From Salinimicrobium marinum (GTDB lineage Bacteria > Bacteroidota > Bacteroidia > Flavobacteriales > Flavobacteriaceae), in the NCBI RefSeq assembly GCF_014651535.1, contig NZ_BMXB01000022.1, forward strand, positions 1 to 58,131: a stretch of 58,131 bases of DNA, in the 5' to 3' direction. The translations under genes were made by a program, and so were the position numbers. Below, piece by piece: positions 16,091-25,519 of this stretch (its first letter is position 1; each line of letters begins with the position of its first letter). A model generated the notes under the pieces. It was not told the DNA's origin. It was given only the letters and a program-made list of their open reading frames with translations, and searched no databases.

Positions 16091-16906
16091 TTGAAAAAAA
16101 TATTGATTTTAGGAGCAAGCGGCTTTATTGGCAATGCCTTATATAAAGAGCTGTATCCTTATTTTGATACTCACGGCACCTATTTTACCGATGATGCTCA
16201 TTTCGCTAAAAACCATAAATTCCATCAATTTGACCTGGAACAGGAAAACGTGCGTATTTTGTTGGAAAACCTTCGACCCACCGTCATAGTTTCTTCGGTA
16301 AGGGGAAATTTTGATGCCCAGGTGGCGATGCATTTTGAAATTATTAATTATATCCTGAATAATAAGTGCAAACTCATCTTTCTTTCTTCAGCAAATGTTT
16401 TCGATGCTTTTACCAATTATCCATCTTATGAATACGACAAAACATTATCCCAGAGTGTTTACGGCAGGTTTAAAATAAAGATCGAAAATGCACTTTTACG
16501 ATTGCCAAACCATAAATATGTCATTGGCCGCGTACCAATGATCTATGGAGCAAATTCTCCCCGGGTACTGAAACTTAAAAGGCAGATCAAAGAAAAAGAA
16601 GCCGTAGAAGTGTTTTCTAATGTTGTGGTAAATGCTACTACAGAGGCTAAACTTACCCAGCAAATCCATTATATCATTAACCGTGGCAGGCAGGGGGTGT
16701 TTCACCTGGGAAGTAATGACCTGGTACACCATAATGACCTTGTTTCAGACATCTGCGAAATACTGGGAGAGAAAAAGCCGCTGTTGAAAAATGTGTATGA
16801 TTCAAATTTTGACCGTTTTCTCGCAGTTCTACCAAAAGATAACCTCCTCCCAAAAAACTTGCAGATATCTGTTCAGGAAGTGGTGAAAAATTCTCTGGTG
16901 AAATAA
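16091..16906 (+). CDS. RmlD-like NAD(P)-dependent sugar-nucleotide reductase/epimerase
   Basis: This 271-residue short-chain dehydrogenase (extended type) has the Rossmann motif GASGFIGNAL at residues 8-17. The catalytic Tyr-x-x-x-Lys appears as YGRFK in the VYGRFKIKIENALL helix. The segments IVSSVRGNFDAQ and FLSSANVFDAF are typical of RmlD/NAD-dependent epimerases. The frame has no ATG near the motif; TTG at 16091 gives MKKILILGASG and lies five bases after the gcvT stop, so a TTG start is chosen. The substrate is unknown. The gene sits away from any polysaccharide cluster. Confidence 0.82.
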   Translation: MKKILILGASGFIGNALYKELYPYFDTHGTYFTDDAHFAKNHKFHQFDLEQENVRILLENLRPTVIVSSVRGNFDAQVAMHFEIINYILNNKCKLIFLSSANVFDAFTNYPSYEYDKTLSQSVYGRFKIKIENALLRLPNHKYVIGRVPMIYGANSPRVLKLKRQIKEKEAVEVFSNVVVNATTEAKLTQQIHYIINRGRQGVFHLGSNDLVHHNDLVSDICEILGEKKPLLKNVYDSNFDRFLAVLPKDNLLPKNLQISVQEVVKNSLVK

Positions 16907-16985
16907 GGCTTCACATTTGTTTCCTGCTTTTTTGGTTTCCCACTATTCATATACCTATCTTTAAGTACTTTTAAAAAACAATTAT

Positions 16986-17273
16986 ATGAGCAAATTAAGC
17001 GAAGGAGAAATCCAAAACAGGCTAAAAGAACTGGATGGCTGGGAATATAAAGAAGATGCCATTCACACTTCCTTTGAGTTTGAGAATTTCAAGGAAGCCT
17101 TTTCGGTAATGGTGCGCATAGCATTTGAAGCCGAAGCACAACAGCATCATCCCGAATGGCGAAATGTTTATAATGAACTCACTATCTCCCTTTCTACACA
17201 TGATACAGGCGGAGTAACCGAAAAAGATTTTAAACTGGCACGGACTATTGAAGAAATAGTTGACGCAGGTTAA
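16986..17273 (+). CDS. phhB: 4a-hydroxytetrahydrobiopterin dehydratase (pterin carbinolamine dehydratase)
   Basis: This 95-residue protein has the family signature QQHHPEW, with His54, His55, Pro56 and Trp58 lining the pterin site, followed by STHDTGGVTEKDFKLA. It recycles the pterin made by aromatic amino acid hydroxylases. No phenylalanine hydroxylase is visible in the window. Orphan copies are also thought to assist molybdopterin or folate metabolism. Length is typical. Confidence 0.93.
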   Translation: MSKLSEGEIQNRLKELDGWEYKEDAIHTSFEFENFKEAFSVMVRIAFEAEAQQHHPEWRNVYNELTISLSTHDTGGVTEKDFKLARTIEEIVDAG

Positions 17274-17314
17274 TTATCTCCTCAAAGCTTCTTCTTTTAA
17301 TAGAACGTTTTTTC

Positions 17315-17322
17315 TATTTTTG
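17315..17322 (+). promoter_or_regulatory. -7 promoter element of yebC
   Basis: TATTTTTG is a perfect match, 19 bases before the yebC ATG. Confidence 0.55.
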
Positions 17323-17341
17323 CCGAAGAATCATAATTTAT

Positions 17342-18067
17342 ATGGGAAGAGCATTTGAATTTAGAAAAGCGCGTAAAATGAAGCGTTGGTCGGCAATGGC
17401 CAAAGCGTTTACCCGCATTGGAAAAGATATTGTTATGGCTGTTAAGGAAGGCGGACCAGACCCGGATACCAATTCCAGGCTACGGGCTGTTATCCAGAAC
17501 GCCAAGAGTGTGAATATGCCCAAAGACAATATTGAACGCGCCATCAAACGTGCGTCCGACAAAAGTCAGGGGGATTATAAAATTGTGCTTTTTGAAGGCT
17601 ATGCCCCTCACGGGATTGCCGTACTTGTAGAAACTGCAACAGATAACAACAACCGTACAGTGGCCAACATTCGTTCGTACTTCAACAAATGTGACGGAAA
17701 CCTCGGGACTTCAGGATCTGTGGAATTCATGTTTGACCATACCTGTAATTTCAGGATTCCTGCTGAAGGACTTGATGCCGAAGAACTGGAACTGGAACTA
17801 ATTGATTTTGGTGCCGAAGAAGTATTTGAAGATGAAGATGGAATTTTGATCTATGCTCCGTTTGAAAATTTTGGAGCCATTCAGAAGGAACTGGAGAACA
17901 GGGATATTGAGATACTTTCTTCAGGATTTGAAAGAATTCCGCAGGTCACTAAAACACTTTCTGTCGAAGAAACAGCCGATGTGGAGAAACTCCTCGAAAA
18001 ACTGGAGGAAGATGATGATGTACAGCATGTATATCATACCATGGAAGAAGCTTCAGAAGAAGAATAG
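17342..18067 (+). CDS. yebC: YebC/PmpR family protein
   Basis: The protein has 241 residues. The N-terminus differs slightly from the standard MAGHSKW (MGRAFEFRKARKMKRWSAMAK), a form I associate with Bacteroidota, and then enters the conserved GGPDPDTNSRLRAVIQNAK and NMPKDNIERAIKRA segments. Family members were described as DNA-binding regulators; more recent work links YebC proteins to translation of difficult sequences such as proline runs. I cannot tell from sequence which applies. It has its own promoter and terminator. Confidence 0.93.
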   Translation: MGRAFEFRKARKMKRWSAMAKAFTRIGKDIVMAVKEGGPDPDTNSRLRAVIQNAKSVNMPKDNIERAIKRASDKSQGDYKIVLFEGYAPHGIAVLVETATDNNNRTVANIRSYFNKCDGNLGTSGSVEFMFDHTCNFRIPAEGLDAEELELELIDFGAEEVFEDEDGILIYAPFENFGAIQKELENRDIEILSSGFERIPQVTKTLSVEETADVEKLLEKLEEDDDVQHVYHTMEEASEEE

Positions 18068-18091
18068 TACTTACTAAAGACATTAACTGAG

Positions 18092-18122
18092 AAAGATTTG
18101 GGTTACTCCAAATCTTTTTTAT
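18092..18122 (+). terminator. Terminator of yebC
   Basis: A 10-bp stem AAAGATTTGG / CCAAATCTTT (18092-18101, 18108-18117) has a 6-base loop and is followed by T. Confidence 0.88.
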
Positions 18123-18155
18123 TTTTCACAAGTCAAGTTCCGGCACAAAGAACAG

Positions 18156-19058
18156 ATGGAGAATCAAAATCATAAAAATGCCATTAAAGCTTCCTACCTG
18201 AGTATCCTGGGAAATGCCTTACTGGCCATTATCAAGGCTGTCACTGGAATTTTCGGAAATTCGTATGCATTGATTGCAGATGCCATTGAATCTACTACCG
18301 ATGTGTTTGCATCACTCCTGGTACTTTTTGGCTTAAAATATTCTTCGCGTCCAGCCGATGAAAACCATCCTTACGGTCACGGAAAAGCAGAACCTCTTAT
18401 CACCTTTGCTGTTGTTGGATTTCTTGTGATCTCCGCAACCATTATTGCTTACGAAAGCATTGAACACATTAGGACGCCTCATAAAATACCGGAATCCTAT
18501 ACCCTTATTGTGCTTGCAGCTATAGTGATCACAAAAGAGCTTTTTTACCGGTTTATATCTAAAAAAAGTGACGAAACCAAAAGCACCTCCTTAAAGGCCG
18601 ATGCCTGGCACCATCGCAGTGATGCCATCACTTCTTTAATGGCCTTTATCGGAATTTCTATTGCTATTTTTATGGGTAAAGGCTATGAAACAGCCGATGA
18701 CTGGGCGGCTTTATTGGCTTCGGGATTTATCCTCTACAATGCATATCTCATCCTAAGGCCTGCTTTGGGGGAAATCATGGACGAACATTTATATGATGAT
18801 ATGGTAGAAGAAATTCGCACCTTATCGCAGAAGGAGCCTGGCGTAATTGAGACTGAAAAATGCTTTATCAGGAAAACCGGAATGACCTTTCATGTGGATC
18901 TTCACGTGATCGTGAATGGTGAAATAAGTGTCACAGAAGGCCATGAAATTGCACATAATTTAAAAAACAGACTTCTGACAGCCATGCCTGAAATTGCCGA
19001 TATCCTTATCCACATAGAACCCGAAGACACAGAACATTCGGAGTTTCCACGGATATGA
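18156..19058 (+). CDS. Cation diffusion facilitator family transporter
   Basis: The protein has 300 residues with six hydrophobic segments (first near residues 15-35, last near 175-200) and a cytoplasmic C-terminal domain. The transport-site motifs are visible: ADAIESTTDVFASL in the second helix, HPYGHGKAEPL after the third, and AWHHRSDAITSL in the fifth. The C-terminal domain carries HVDLHVIVNG. Such antiporters export Zn2+, Fe2+, Mn2+ or Co2+ in exchange for protons. The metal cannot be fixed from the residues I can see. No regulator is adjacent. Confidence 0.94.
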   Translation: MENQNHKNAIKASYLSILGNALLAIIKAVTGIFGNSYALIADAIESTTDVFASLLVLFGLKYSSRPADENHPYGHGKAEPLITFAVVGFLVISATIIAYESIEHIRTPHKIPESYTLIVLAAIVITKELFYRFISKKSDETKSTSLKADAWHHRSDAITSLMAFIGISIAIFMGKGYETADDWAALLASGFILYNAYLILRPALGEIMDEHLYDDMVEEIRTLSQKEPGVIETEKCFIRKTGMTFHVDLHVIVNGEISVTEGHEIAHNLKNRLLTAMPEIADILIHIEPEDTEHSEFPRI

Positions 19059-19214
19059 TGTATAGCTGAAGCTTTCAGTTTTACATAAATTATTTCTTCT
19101 TTCCTCCTACTTCGGAAAATTGCCCGGGGAAGCTTTAAATTAACTTTAGCTTTTAACATTCCGGCTTCAGAAGTTATTTAATTATCTTTAAAAACTTAAA
19201 CAGAACAAAATTTA

Positions 19215-19943
19215 ATGGAAGTAAGATTAGCAGTTTTAATAGATGGAGATAACATTCCGTCAGCTTATGTAAAAGAAATGATGGAGGAGATCGCCAAATA
19301 CGGGAATCCTACCATAAAAAGAATATACGGTGACTGGACAAAGCCGCATTTGGCCAAGTGGAAAAATGTGCTGCTTGAAAATGCCGTGAACCCAATACAA
19401 CAGTATGGATATACACAGGGGAAAAACTCTACAGATTCAGCGATGATCATAGATGCTATGGACATCCTGTATTCAGAAAAAGTAGATGGATTTTGCCTTG
19501 TTTCGAGTGACAGCGATTTTACCCGTTTAGCCACACGGTTAAGGGAAGCAGGAATGAATGTGATTGGGATTGGTGAAAAGAAAACGCCCGATCCTTTTAT
19601 AGTAGCCTGCGACCGTTTTATTTATATCGAGATCTTAAAAGGACAGGGTAAAGATCAAACCACCAAGGAAAAGGAAACCAAGAAAAGTGATGTGGATAAA
19701 ATTACTTCAAAAGTAGTACGATTGATCTCTTCCACAATATCAGATGTTGCCGATGATGATGGCTGGGCTTTTCTTGGAGATGTAGGAAGTTTACTTCAGA
19801 AAAAACAACCGAATTTCGATTCCAGGAATTACGGATTTCAAAAGTTAACCCCTATGATTAACTCTATTGACAAATTTGAAATAGAATCCCGGGAAAATCA
19901 GCGTGGCAAATACAAGCTTATTTACGTAAGGAATAAAGAATAA
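19215..19943 (+). CDS. NYN domain protein with C-terminal OST-HTH/LOTUS domain
   Basis: The protein has 242 residues. The N-terminal PIN-like NYN/LabA domain (about 1-145) shows the acidic sites LIDGDNIPS, STDSAMIIDAMD and VSSDSDFTRLA, as expected for a metal-dependent RNase. A charged linker (about 150-165) leads to a winged-helix LOTUS domain (about 168-240) with WAFLGDVGSLLQKKQPNFD. The pairing suggests an RNA-binding nuclease. Target and role are unknown. An SRPBCC gene follows after six bases, so the two share a transcript. Confidence 0.9.
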   Translation: MEVRLAVLIDGDNIPSAYVKEMMEEIAKYGNPTIKRIYGDWTKPHLAKWKNVLLENAVNPIQQYGYTQGKNSTDSAMIIDAMDILYSEKVDGFCLVSSDSDFTRLATRLREAGMNVIGIGEKKTPDPFIVACDRFIYIEILKGQGKDQTTKEKETKKSDVDKITSKVVRLISSTISDVADDDGWAFLGDVGSLLQKKQPNFDSRNYGFQKLTPMINSIDKFEIESRENQRGKYKLIYVRNKE

Positions 19944-19948
19944 AGACC

Positions 19949-20413
19949 ATGGCAAATATCTACCATCAGGTTTTAATAGATGCCCCTGCAAAGAAGATCT
20001 ATGAGGCAGTGACTACACAGGAAGGGCTTTCCAAATGGTGGATTAAAGATTGTATGGCAGAGCCTAAGGTAGGCCATGTTAATATCTTTAGACGTTCCAA
20101 TGGGGTTACCAACAAGATGAGGGTAAAGGAATTGAACAGGAATGAATTCGTACAATGGGAATGTGTAAATGAAGCCGATGGCTGGAGCGGAACAGAACTT
20201 ATGTTCGAGATTTCCTCAAAAGGTGACTTGAGTTGTCTTGATTTCAAGCATTGTCATTATAAAGATGCCAATCAATTGTATGCCATCTGCAATTACCACT
20301 GGGCCCGGCATTTATCAATGCTGAAGCAGTATTGCGAGACGGGAGAGAACCAGATTGATGAAGAGAAAGAACAAAAGGAACAGGAGGATATTCGCAGGGC
20401 CCATAGCTCCTAA
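19949..20413 (+). CDS. SRPBCC (AHSA1/START-like) domain protein
   Basis: The protein has 154 residues. It begins IYHQVLIDAPAKKIYEAVTTQEGLSKWW, the opening of AHSA1/START-like ligand-binding domains, with a cavity-forming beta-sheet and the C-terminal helix ICNYHWARHLSMLKQYCETG. An acidic tail rich in Glu and Gln follows. The ligand is unknown. It lies between the NYN-LOTUS gene and pirin in one direction with very short gaps, so all three are probably one operon. Confidence 0.88.
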   Translation: MANIYHQVLIDAPAKKIYEAVTTQEGLSKWWIKDCMAEPKVGHVNIFRRSNGVTNKMRVKELNRNEFVQWECVNEADGWSGTELMFEISSKGDLSCLDFKHCHYKDANQLYAICNYHWARHLSMLKQYCETGENQIDEEKEQKEQEDIRRAHSS

Positions 20414-20451
20414 AGAGATTGAACAACCACAGGAACAAAAATTTATATATT

Positions 20452-21300
20452 TTGAGAACAGTAAAAAGAACATACAAGGCAGAATACCGACCCATCGCAG
20501 ATTTGATCACCTATTCTCCAATGCCCACTCGCTCATTGGATATGATAGATCCATTTTTATTTTTGAACCATCACGGACCCCAAAAATATCAGCCGCATAA
20601 CAACGGATTGCCATTTGGGCCTCATCCTCACCGCGGAATGGAAACTGTCACCTTCATTCTCGATGGAGACATCGCCCATAAAGATTCCGGCGGAAATAAG
20701 AGTGTCATAGAAAGCGGCGGTGTGCAATGGATGACAGCGGGTAGCGGACTGATCCATGCAGAAGTTTCTTCTGATAAATTTAAAGAACAGGGCGGAGATC
20801 TTGAGATCCTTCAGCTGTGGGTAAACCTTCCGGCAGAACGAAAAATGACTGCCCCGGCCTACAAGGGAATACAAAAAGATGGAATACCGGTTACTACCAT
20901 GGATGATGGAAAGGTAACTGCGCAGGTAGTTTCCGGAAATCTCAACGGCACCACTGGTGCTTTTGAAACTCTTTCTAATGTTACTCTGAGTACAGTCTTT
21001 TTTGAAGCAGGAGGGATTTTTAAAACAGAAGTTCCGCAGGAAAACAATATTCTCTGCTATGTTATTAAAGGGGAAATTAAAGTGAACGGAGAAATTGTTG
21101 GTCCGTTGAACCTGGTGGAATATAACAACGACGGAGATCAACTGCATATCGAAGCCCTCTCTGATGTTACTTTGCTATTTGGCCATGCAAAACCATTTGA
21201 TGAACCTGTAGTGGCAAGAGGACCTTTCGTAATGAATACGGAAGAAGAAATTGAACAGGCTTATGAAGATTACCAGAACGGAAAGCTGGGAAAATGGTAA
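20452..21300 (+). CDS. Pirin family protein
   Basis: This bicupin metalloprotein has 282 residues from TTG 20452 (MRTVKRTYKAEYRPI). The frame is open 11 codons further to TTG 20419. No ATG is near, so the start is uncertain; the chosen start gives the usual pirin N-terminus. The N-terminal cupin holds DPFLFLNHHG, GPHPHRGMETVTFILDG and MTAGSGLIHAE, whose histidines and glutamate bind the metal. Some pirins have quercetin-dioxygenase activity, and others act as redox-sensing cofactors. The function here is unknown. The end shares a strong bidirectional terminator with ccsBA. Confidence 0.9.
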   Translation: MRTVKRTYKAEYRPIADLITYSPMPTRSLDMIDPFLFLNHHGPQKYQPHNNGLPFGPHPHRGMETVTFILDGDIAHKDSGGNKSVIESGGVQWMTAGSGLIHAEVSSDKFKEQGGDLEILQLWVNLPAERKMTAPAYKGIQKDGIPVTTMDDGKVTAQVVSGNLNGTTGAFETLSNVTLSTVFFEAGGIFKTEVPQENNILCYVIKGEIKVNGEIVGPLNLVEYNNDGDQLHIEALSDVTLLFGHAKPFDEPVVARGPFVMNTEEEIEQAYEDYQNGKLGKW

Positions 21301-21370
21301 ACTCTGACTTTGCCTGAAATAGGATGACTGTAGAAATATAAAAATTCCTGCATTTAACCAGGATCATTTT

Positions 21371-21422
21371 AAAACTAAAAAAGGACAGAAAAAATAAATT
21401 TTTCCTGTCCTTTTTTAGTTTT
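21371..21422. terminator. Long bidirectional terminator between pirin and ccsBA
   Basis: An 18-bp inverted repeat AAAACTAAAAAAGGACAG / CTGTCCTTTTTTAGTTTT surrounds a loop that can pair further. It lies between convergent genes and has A and T runs suitable for both directions. Confidence 0.92.
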
Positions 21423-21445
21423 GTTTTATTAAGAACTTTTGAGAT

Positions 21446-24400
21446 CTACTCCTCCATTCTTTTTCTATTTCCTTTAACGTAATATTTCTGAAATCTGAAA
21501 TAAGATAGTGCCCCCAGAATGGCAACTACAGCAATAGAGTAATAAACGAAATTAGGGGTGATTACCTGATCTCCACTGGCATAGGAATGTAATCCTGATA
21601 GGTAGAAATTCACTCCGAAGTAAGTCATCATAATACTTGCAAAAGAAATCACAGCCATAAGGTTAAACAACCATCGGCTACGAAGTCCAGGTACGAGCCT
21701 CATGTGGATTACAAAAGCATAGACCATGATACTTACCAGGGCCCAGGTTTCTTTTGGATCCCAACCCCAGTAACGACCCCAGCTTTCGTTAGCCCATTGC
21801 CCTCCAAGGAAATTCCCGATGGTTAACATAACAAGACCTATGGTTAGTGCCATTTCTGTAATAATAGTGATCTCTTTGATCGTAAGGTCCATCTTCGCCT
21901 TATTACGGTCGTTGGTAAGGATCATAAGGATCAATGCCACTGCTCCCAGGATCATTCCCAAAGTAAAGGGTCCGTAACTACCTACAATCACCGAAACGTG
22001 AATCATTAGCCAGTATGAATCCAGTACAGGCTGCAGGTTCGCAATAGAAGGATCCATCCAGTTCCAATGAGCGATCATAAGGATCATAGAGGTCACAAAA
22101 GCCGTAGAAGCGATAGTAAGGTCACTCTTCCTTCCGAAAAGGAGTCCGAATAACATCGTCGCCCACGCCACATAGATCATTGATTCATACGCATCACTCC
22201 AGGGAGCATGGCCCGAAATGTACCAGCGTGCTATCAATCCTGCCGTATGCAGCACGAACAAAATAATAATAGCAATCGCACTAAATTTAATAGCACCTCT
22301 CAGGAATTTATTGTTTTTAAAGATCTGTACGATCACAAATACAAGCATCAACCCTCCCGCAAGCATATACATCCAGAATAGGTTCCGGAAAATATCATAT
22401 TTATTGTATAAAACTTCCGTCTCTATCCTCTCTTCGGAAGGCATTACTTCACTTCCAAATTTCTTCTGAAATCCACTGATGCTTTCCAGGAACTCGTTTG
22501 CCTGGTTATAATCTCCCGATTGTTTCGCCGTTTGCAGGGCATTTAAATATAACGGAAGAATTTGCTGGGTGTACACCGAATCCATTCCGGTTAAGCCTGC
22601 TTCCTCTTTCGCTTCGGAATAGGAAACCCACTTATTGTTCTCATGCTCCGGCACAGGGAAAATGCGAAGAATTTCACCCTGCAAAGCATTGTAAAGAAGG
22701 TTCACCCTACGATCGGTCTCAATAAAATCCTTCTGAAATTGATTTGGAACCGCTGCCTGATAAGCACTTTCAAGGTACGGACTCAGTTTATAGTTCCCTT
22801 TTTCATCAAAGAAATGGGTAAGTGCAAGAAATTCTTCATCTTCCGAAACTCCGGCAATATGCCTGATGCTGTCATTGTGCTTTTTCACTTTTATAACCGG
22901 AACATTATACCAAATGGTAGGATTTTCGGTCATGGAGATCAAAACCTGATCTGATGTCAATCCTTCATAATCTGAACTTTTACTTAACTTCCGAAGTAAT
23001 TCAGAAGAATATGTGTTAACGGGTTTCATCCTTCCGCCGGCATCCTGAATAACCAGTTTTCCAAACTTTTCGGCATGTTCTTCAGCAACAACATTAGATT
23101 TTATAACAGAATCTATGCGTGCTTTCGGGATGTGGAGCGGGGAATTTTGATGTTCATGTTCCTGCTCCTGAGCAAATCCCGATGTACTGATCAAAATTGC
23201 CGCAAGGACGGTGGTGATTTTATTTTTTTTCGATTTCACTTTATCCAGCAATCTTTTTAATTGTCCAAACCTGGAGCCATTATCAAATAAAATCCACATA
23301 AGTCCAATGTATAAAAGTGTGTACCCAATATATGTGATCCAGGTTCCCCAGAAATCATGGTTTACAGAAAGAACGGTTCCCTTTTCATCCGGGTCGAATG
23401 AGGCCTGGAAGAACCGGTAACCTTCATGATCCAGTACGTGGTTCATGTAAATTTCGTAAGGCCATGATTCACCGTCGTCTACCACCTCTACCTTACTTTT
23501 AAAAGAAGAGTAACTTTTCTCGGTTCCGGGATATTTTTCAGCTATAAAATCGTTCAGTTTAAGCGCAAACGGAAGTTCAAACTCCTTTGAACCATACTGT
23601 ACATAGAATTCCAGCCCCCCAAGGTTGAGCTTCTTTGGATCATTAATAATTCCTTTTCCACCCAGCAGTGAAACAGTTTGAGATTCCCCATTGCTGGACA
23701 CTCTCAATTTTACAGCATCCTGCTGCCCCTGCTCCTTGACCTCTGTAGGAATAACGTCATATACGCCTTTCACAACAGGATCTGGAATTACAAACTGCAT
23801 TCCGGCCATATTATAAAGGGACCTTAGCATTAAAGTTTGTGTAGAATCTGGTGTCACCCCACCTGTTGCCTGGTCGGCCATACGCAAGTAAGTACCTTCA
23901 AATGGCGAATAGATCTTATACTCTCCGTCGTCCAGCGTAATATTGATCGCGCCCTCTGCCGGTTTATTGAAGGTGAAAATAATGTTGTGGATATTTGAAG
24001 CTTCCCCTTCTTTAAGGTAATGATCATGTCGGTTTCCACCACCTGACTCTACAATCTTCAGGTAATTTTCTCCGGCGGGATCTTCTACCAGGCCTTCTTC
24101 CGCACCATGAATATATTCTACTACTTCCAGTTTTACCGGCTGGCCATTATAATCTGTATTAAAAGTAAGGTCGTTCGCTGCACCGGGAGCTAAAAGAACT
24201 TCTTCCTGCACCACTCTTCTTCGTGGCTCTCCGTTCATTTCCCCATCTATAAAAGTGGTTAAATAGGTTTTTTCTGAAAGAAATGTGTTTTCTGTGGCAC
24301 CTTCACGAATAGGCATTATACCTTCATAACTTATATACCGGGTAACAAAAGCCCCAACAAGGATGAGGATAAATGAAATGTGAAGTAATAAAGTAGACCA

Positions 24401-24628
24401 TTTTTCACGCTTATGCAGCCGGTAGCGTACAATATTACCGGCAAAATTTATGACAAAAAACACCATAATTACTTCAAACCAAAGAGCATTATAGATCCAA
24501 ACCTTGGCTGTTGCTGTACTGTACCAGTTCTCAATGAAAGTCCCCAGTCCTAAGGCTACAGCAAAAACTATAAATAAGACTGCCATTAAGCGGGTTGAAA
24601 AGAGGATAGAAGCTATTTTTTTTTGCAT
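21446..24628 (-). CDS. ccsBA: Cytochrome c biogenesis fusion CcsBA (ResB-CcsA)
   Basis: The protein has 1060 residues and combines both system II cytochrome c synthase parts. The N-terminal ResB-like part has membrane segments near 15-35, 45-65 and 80-100, a large periplasmic region, and another segment near 440-460. A second periplasmic stretch (about 480-720) follows, then a CcsA-like part with about eight membrane segments. The haem-handling WWD-type motif GGQWANESWGRYWGWDPKE lies near residue 950. The protein is thought to export haem and attach it to CXXCH motifs in apocytochromes. Fused CcsBA is known from Bacteroidota and epsilonproteobacteria. The gene is a single leftward unit. Confidence 0.95.
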   Translation of the reverse strand: MQKKIASILFSTRLMAVLFIVFAVALGLGTFIENWYSTATAKVWIYNALWFEVIMVFFVINFAGNIVRYRLHKREKWSTLLLHISFILILVGAFVTRYISYEGIMPIREGATENTFLSEKTYLTTFIDGEMNGEPRRRVVQEEVLLAPGAANDLTFNTDYNGQPVKLEVVEYIHGAEEGLVEDPAGENYLKIVESGGGNRHDHYLKEGEASNIHNIIFTFNKPAEGAINITLDDGEYKIYSPFEGTYLRMADQATGGVTPDSTQTLMLRSLYNMAGMQFVIPDPVVKGVYDVIPTEVKEQGQQDAVKLRVSSNGESQTVSLLGGKGIINDPKKLNLGGLEFYVQYGSKEFELPFALKLNDFIAEKYPGTEKSYSSFKSKVEVVDDGESWPYEIYMNHVLDHEGYRFFQASFDPDEKGTVLSVNHDFWGTWITYIGYTLLYIGLMWILFDNGSRFGQLKRLLDKVKSKKNKITTVLAAILISTSGFAQEQEHEHQNSPLHIPKARIDSVIKSNVVAEEHAEKFGKLVIQDAGGRMKPVNTYSSELLRKLSKSSDYEGLTSDQVLISMTENPTIWYNVPVIKVKKHNDSIRHIAGVSEDEEFLALTHFFDEKGNYKLSPYLESAYQAAVPNQFQKDFIETDRRVNLLYNALQGEILRIFPVPEHENNKWVSYSEAKEEAGLTGMDSVYTQQILPLYLNALQTAKQSGDYNQANEFLESISGFQKKFGSEVMPSEERIETEVLYNKYDIFRNLFWMYMLAGGLMLVFVIVQIFKNNKFLRGAIKFSAIAIIILFVLHTAGLIARWYISGHAPWSDAYESMIYVAWATMLFGLLFGRKSDLTIASTAFVTSMILMIAHWNWMDPSIANLQPVLDSYWLMIHVSVIVGSYGPFTLGMILGAVALILMILTNDRNKAKMDLTIKEITIITEMALTIGLVMLTIGNFLGGQWANESWGRYWGWDPKETWALVSIMVYAFVIHMRLVPGLRSRWLFNLMAVISFASIMMTYFGVNFYLSGLHSYASGDQVITPNFVYYSIAVVAILGALSYFRFQKYYVKGNRKRMEE

Positions 24629-24754
24629 TAGGGAGTACTTTTAAATCGGTGCGAAATTAACGAATTTTAACTGTTTAACCGCCCATTTCTAAACAGTATT
24701 TATGCCAGAAGGTTGTTAATTTTAAAAAGCTGATTTTTTTGGTAATTTAGCCGG

Positions 24755-25519
24755 ATGATCAACGTGGTACTTTTAGGCACAGGAAACGTGGCCACCCATT
24801 TATTCCAGGCTTTTTCAACTTCTGAAGAAGTAGTGGTAATTCAGGTATACAATCATTCTGAAGCCAGTCTTCTTCCGTTTTCGGAAAAAACTGCTGTAAC
24901 TACTTCCCTGCAGGAACTTAAGGAAGCCGATATTTACCTCATGGCGTTAAAGGACGACATCATTGTAGAGATTGCAAATAAACTTCAGGAGAGAAATGGA
25001 TTAGTAGTACATACTTCCGGAGCAGTTCCGCTCAACGCGTTGGAAAAATGCCGGAGAAGTGGTATTTTTTATCCACTTCAAACTTTTTCAAAAGACCAGC
25101 CGGTTGACTATTCAGAAATTCCGTTCTGCCTTGAGGCGAAAATTCCTGATGATTTAGAACTATTAAAAGATCTTGCTTCGGGAATTTCCCGGAATTATTA
25201 TGAAGTTGATTCTTCTCAGCGAAAAAAGCTGCATCTGGCTGCTGTTTTTGTATGTAATTTCGTCAACCACTTATATACTATAGGGGAGGATATATGCAGG
25301 AATAATGAACTTCCTTTCGAGATCCTGCAACCGCTTATCAAGGAAACGGCCGAAAAAATAACCCGCTCCTCACCAAAGGAGGTACAAACGGGCCCCGCAA
25401 AACGGGGAGATAATTCTACTATTAATGCCCATTTAGAACTAATCGCGTCTCCCTCAGACAAAGATATTTATCAATTATTAACCAAAGCAATTAAAACTTC
25501 CCATGGAAAAAAGTTATAA
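24755..25519 (+). CDS. Rossmann-like and DUF2520 domain protein
   Basis: The protein has 254 residues. The N-terminus has the dinucleotide-binding LLGTGNVATHL and a VHTSGAVPLNAL segment; the C-terminal DUF2520 helical domain contains HLAAVFVCNFVNHLYTIGEDIC. The layout resembles ProC-like or 6-phosphogluconate-dehydrogenase-like oxidoreductases, but the substrate is unknown. Its last 17 bases overlap the kdsC-like gene, so translation is probably coupled. A near-consensus TAATTTAG lies about 10 bases before the start. Confidence 0.92.
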   Translation: MINVVLLGTGNVATHLFQAFSTSEEVVVIQVYNHSEASLLPFSEKTAVTTSLQELKEADIYLMALKDDIIVEIANKLQERNGLVVHTSGAVPLNALEKCRRSGIFYPLQTFSKDQPVDYSEIPFCLEAKIPDDLELLKDLASGISRNYYEVDSSQRKKLHLAAVFVCNFVNHLYTIGEDICRNNELPFEILQPLIKETAEKITRSSPKEVQTGPAKRGDNSTINAHLELIASPSDKDIYQLLTKAIKTSHGKKL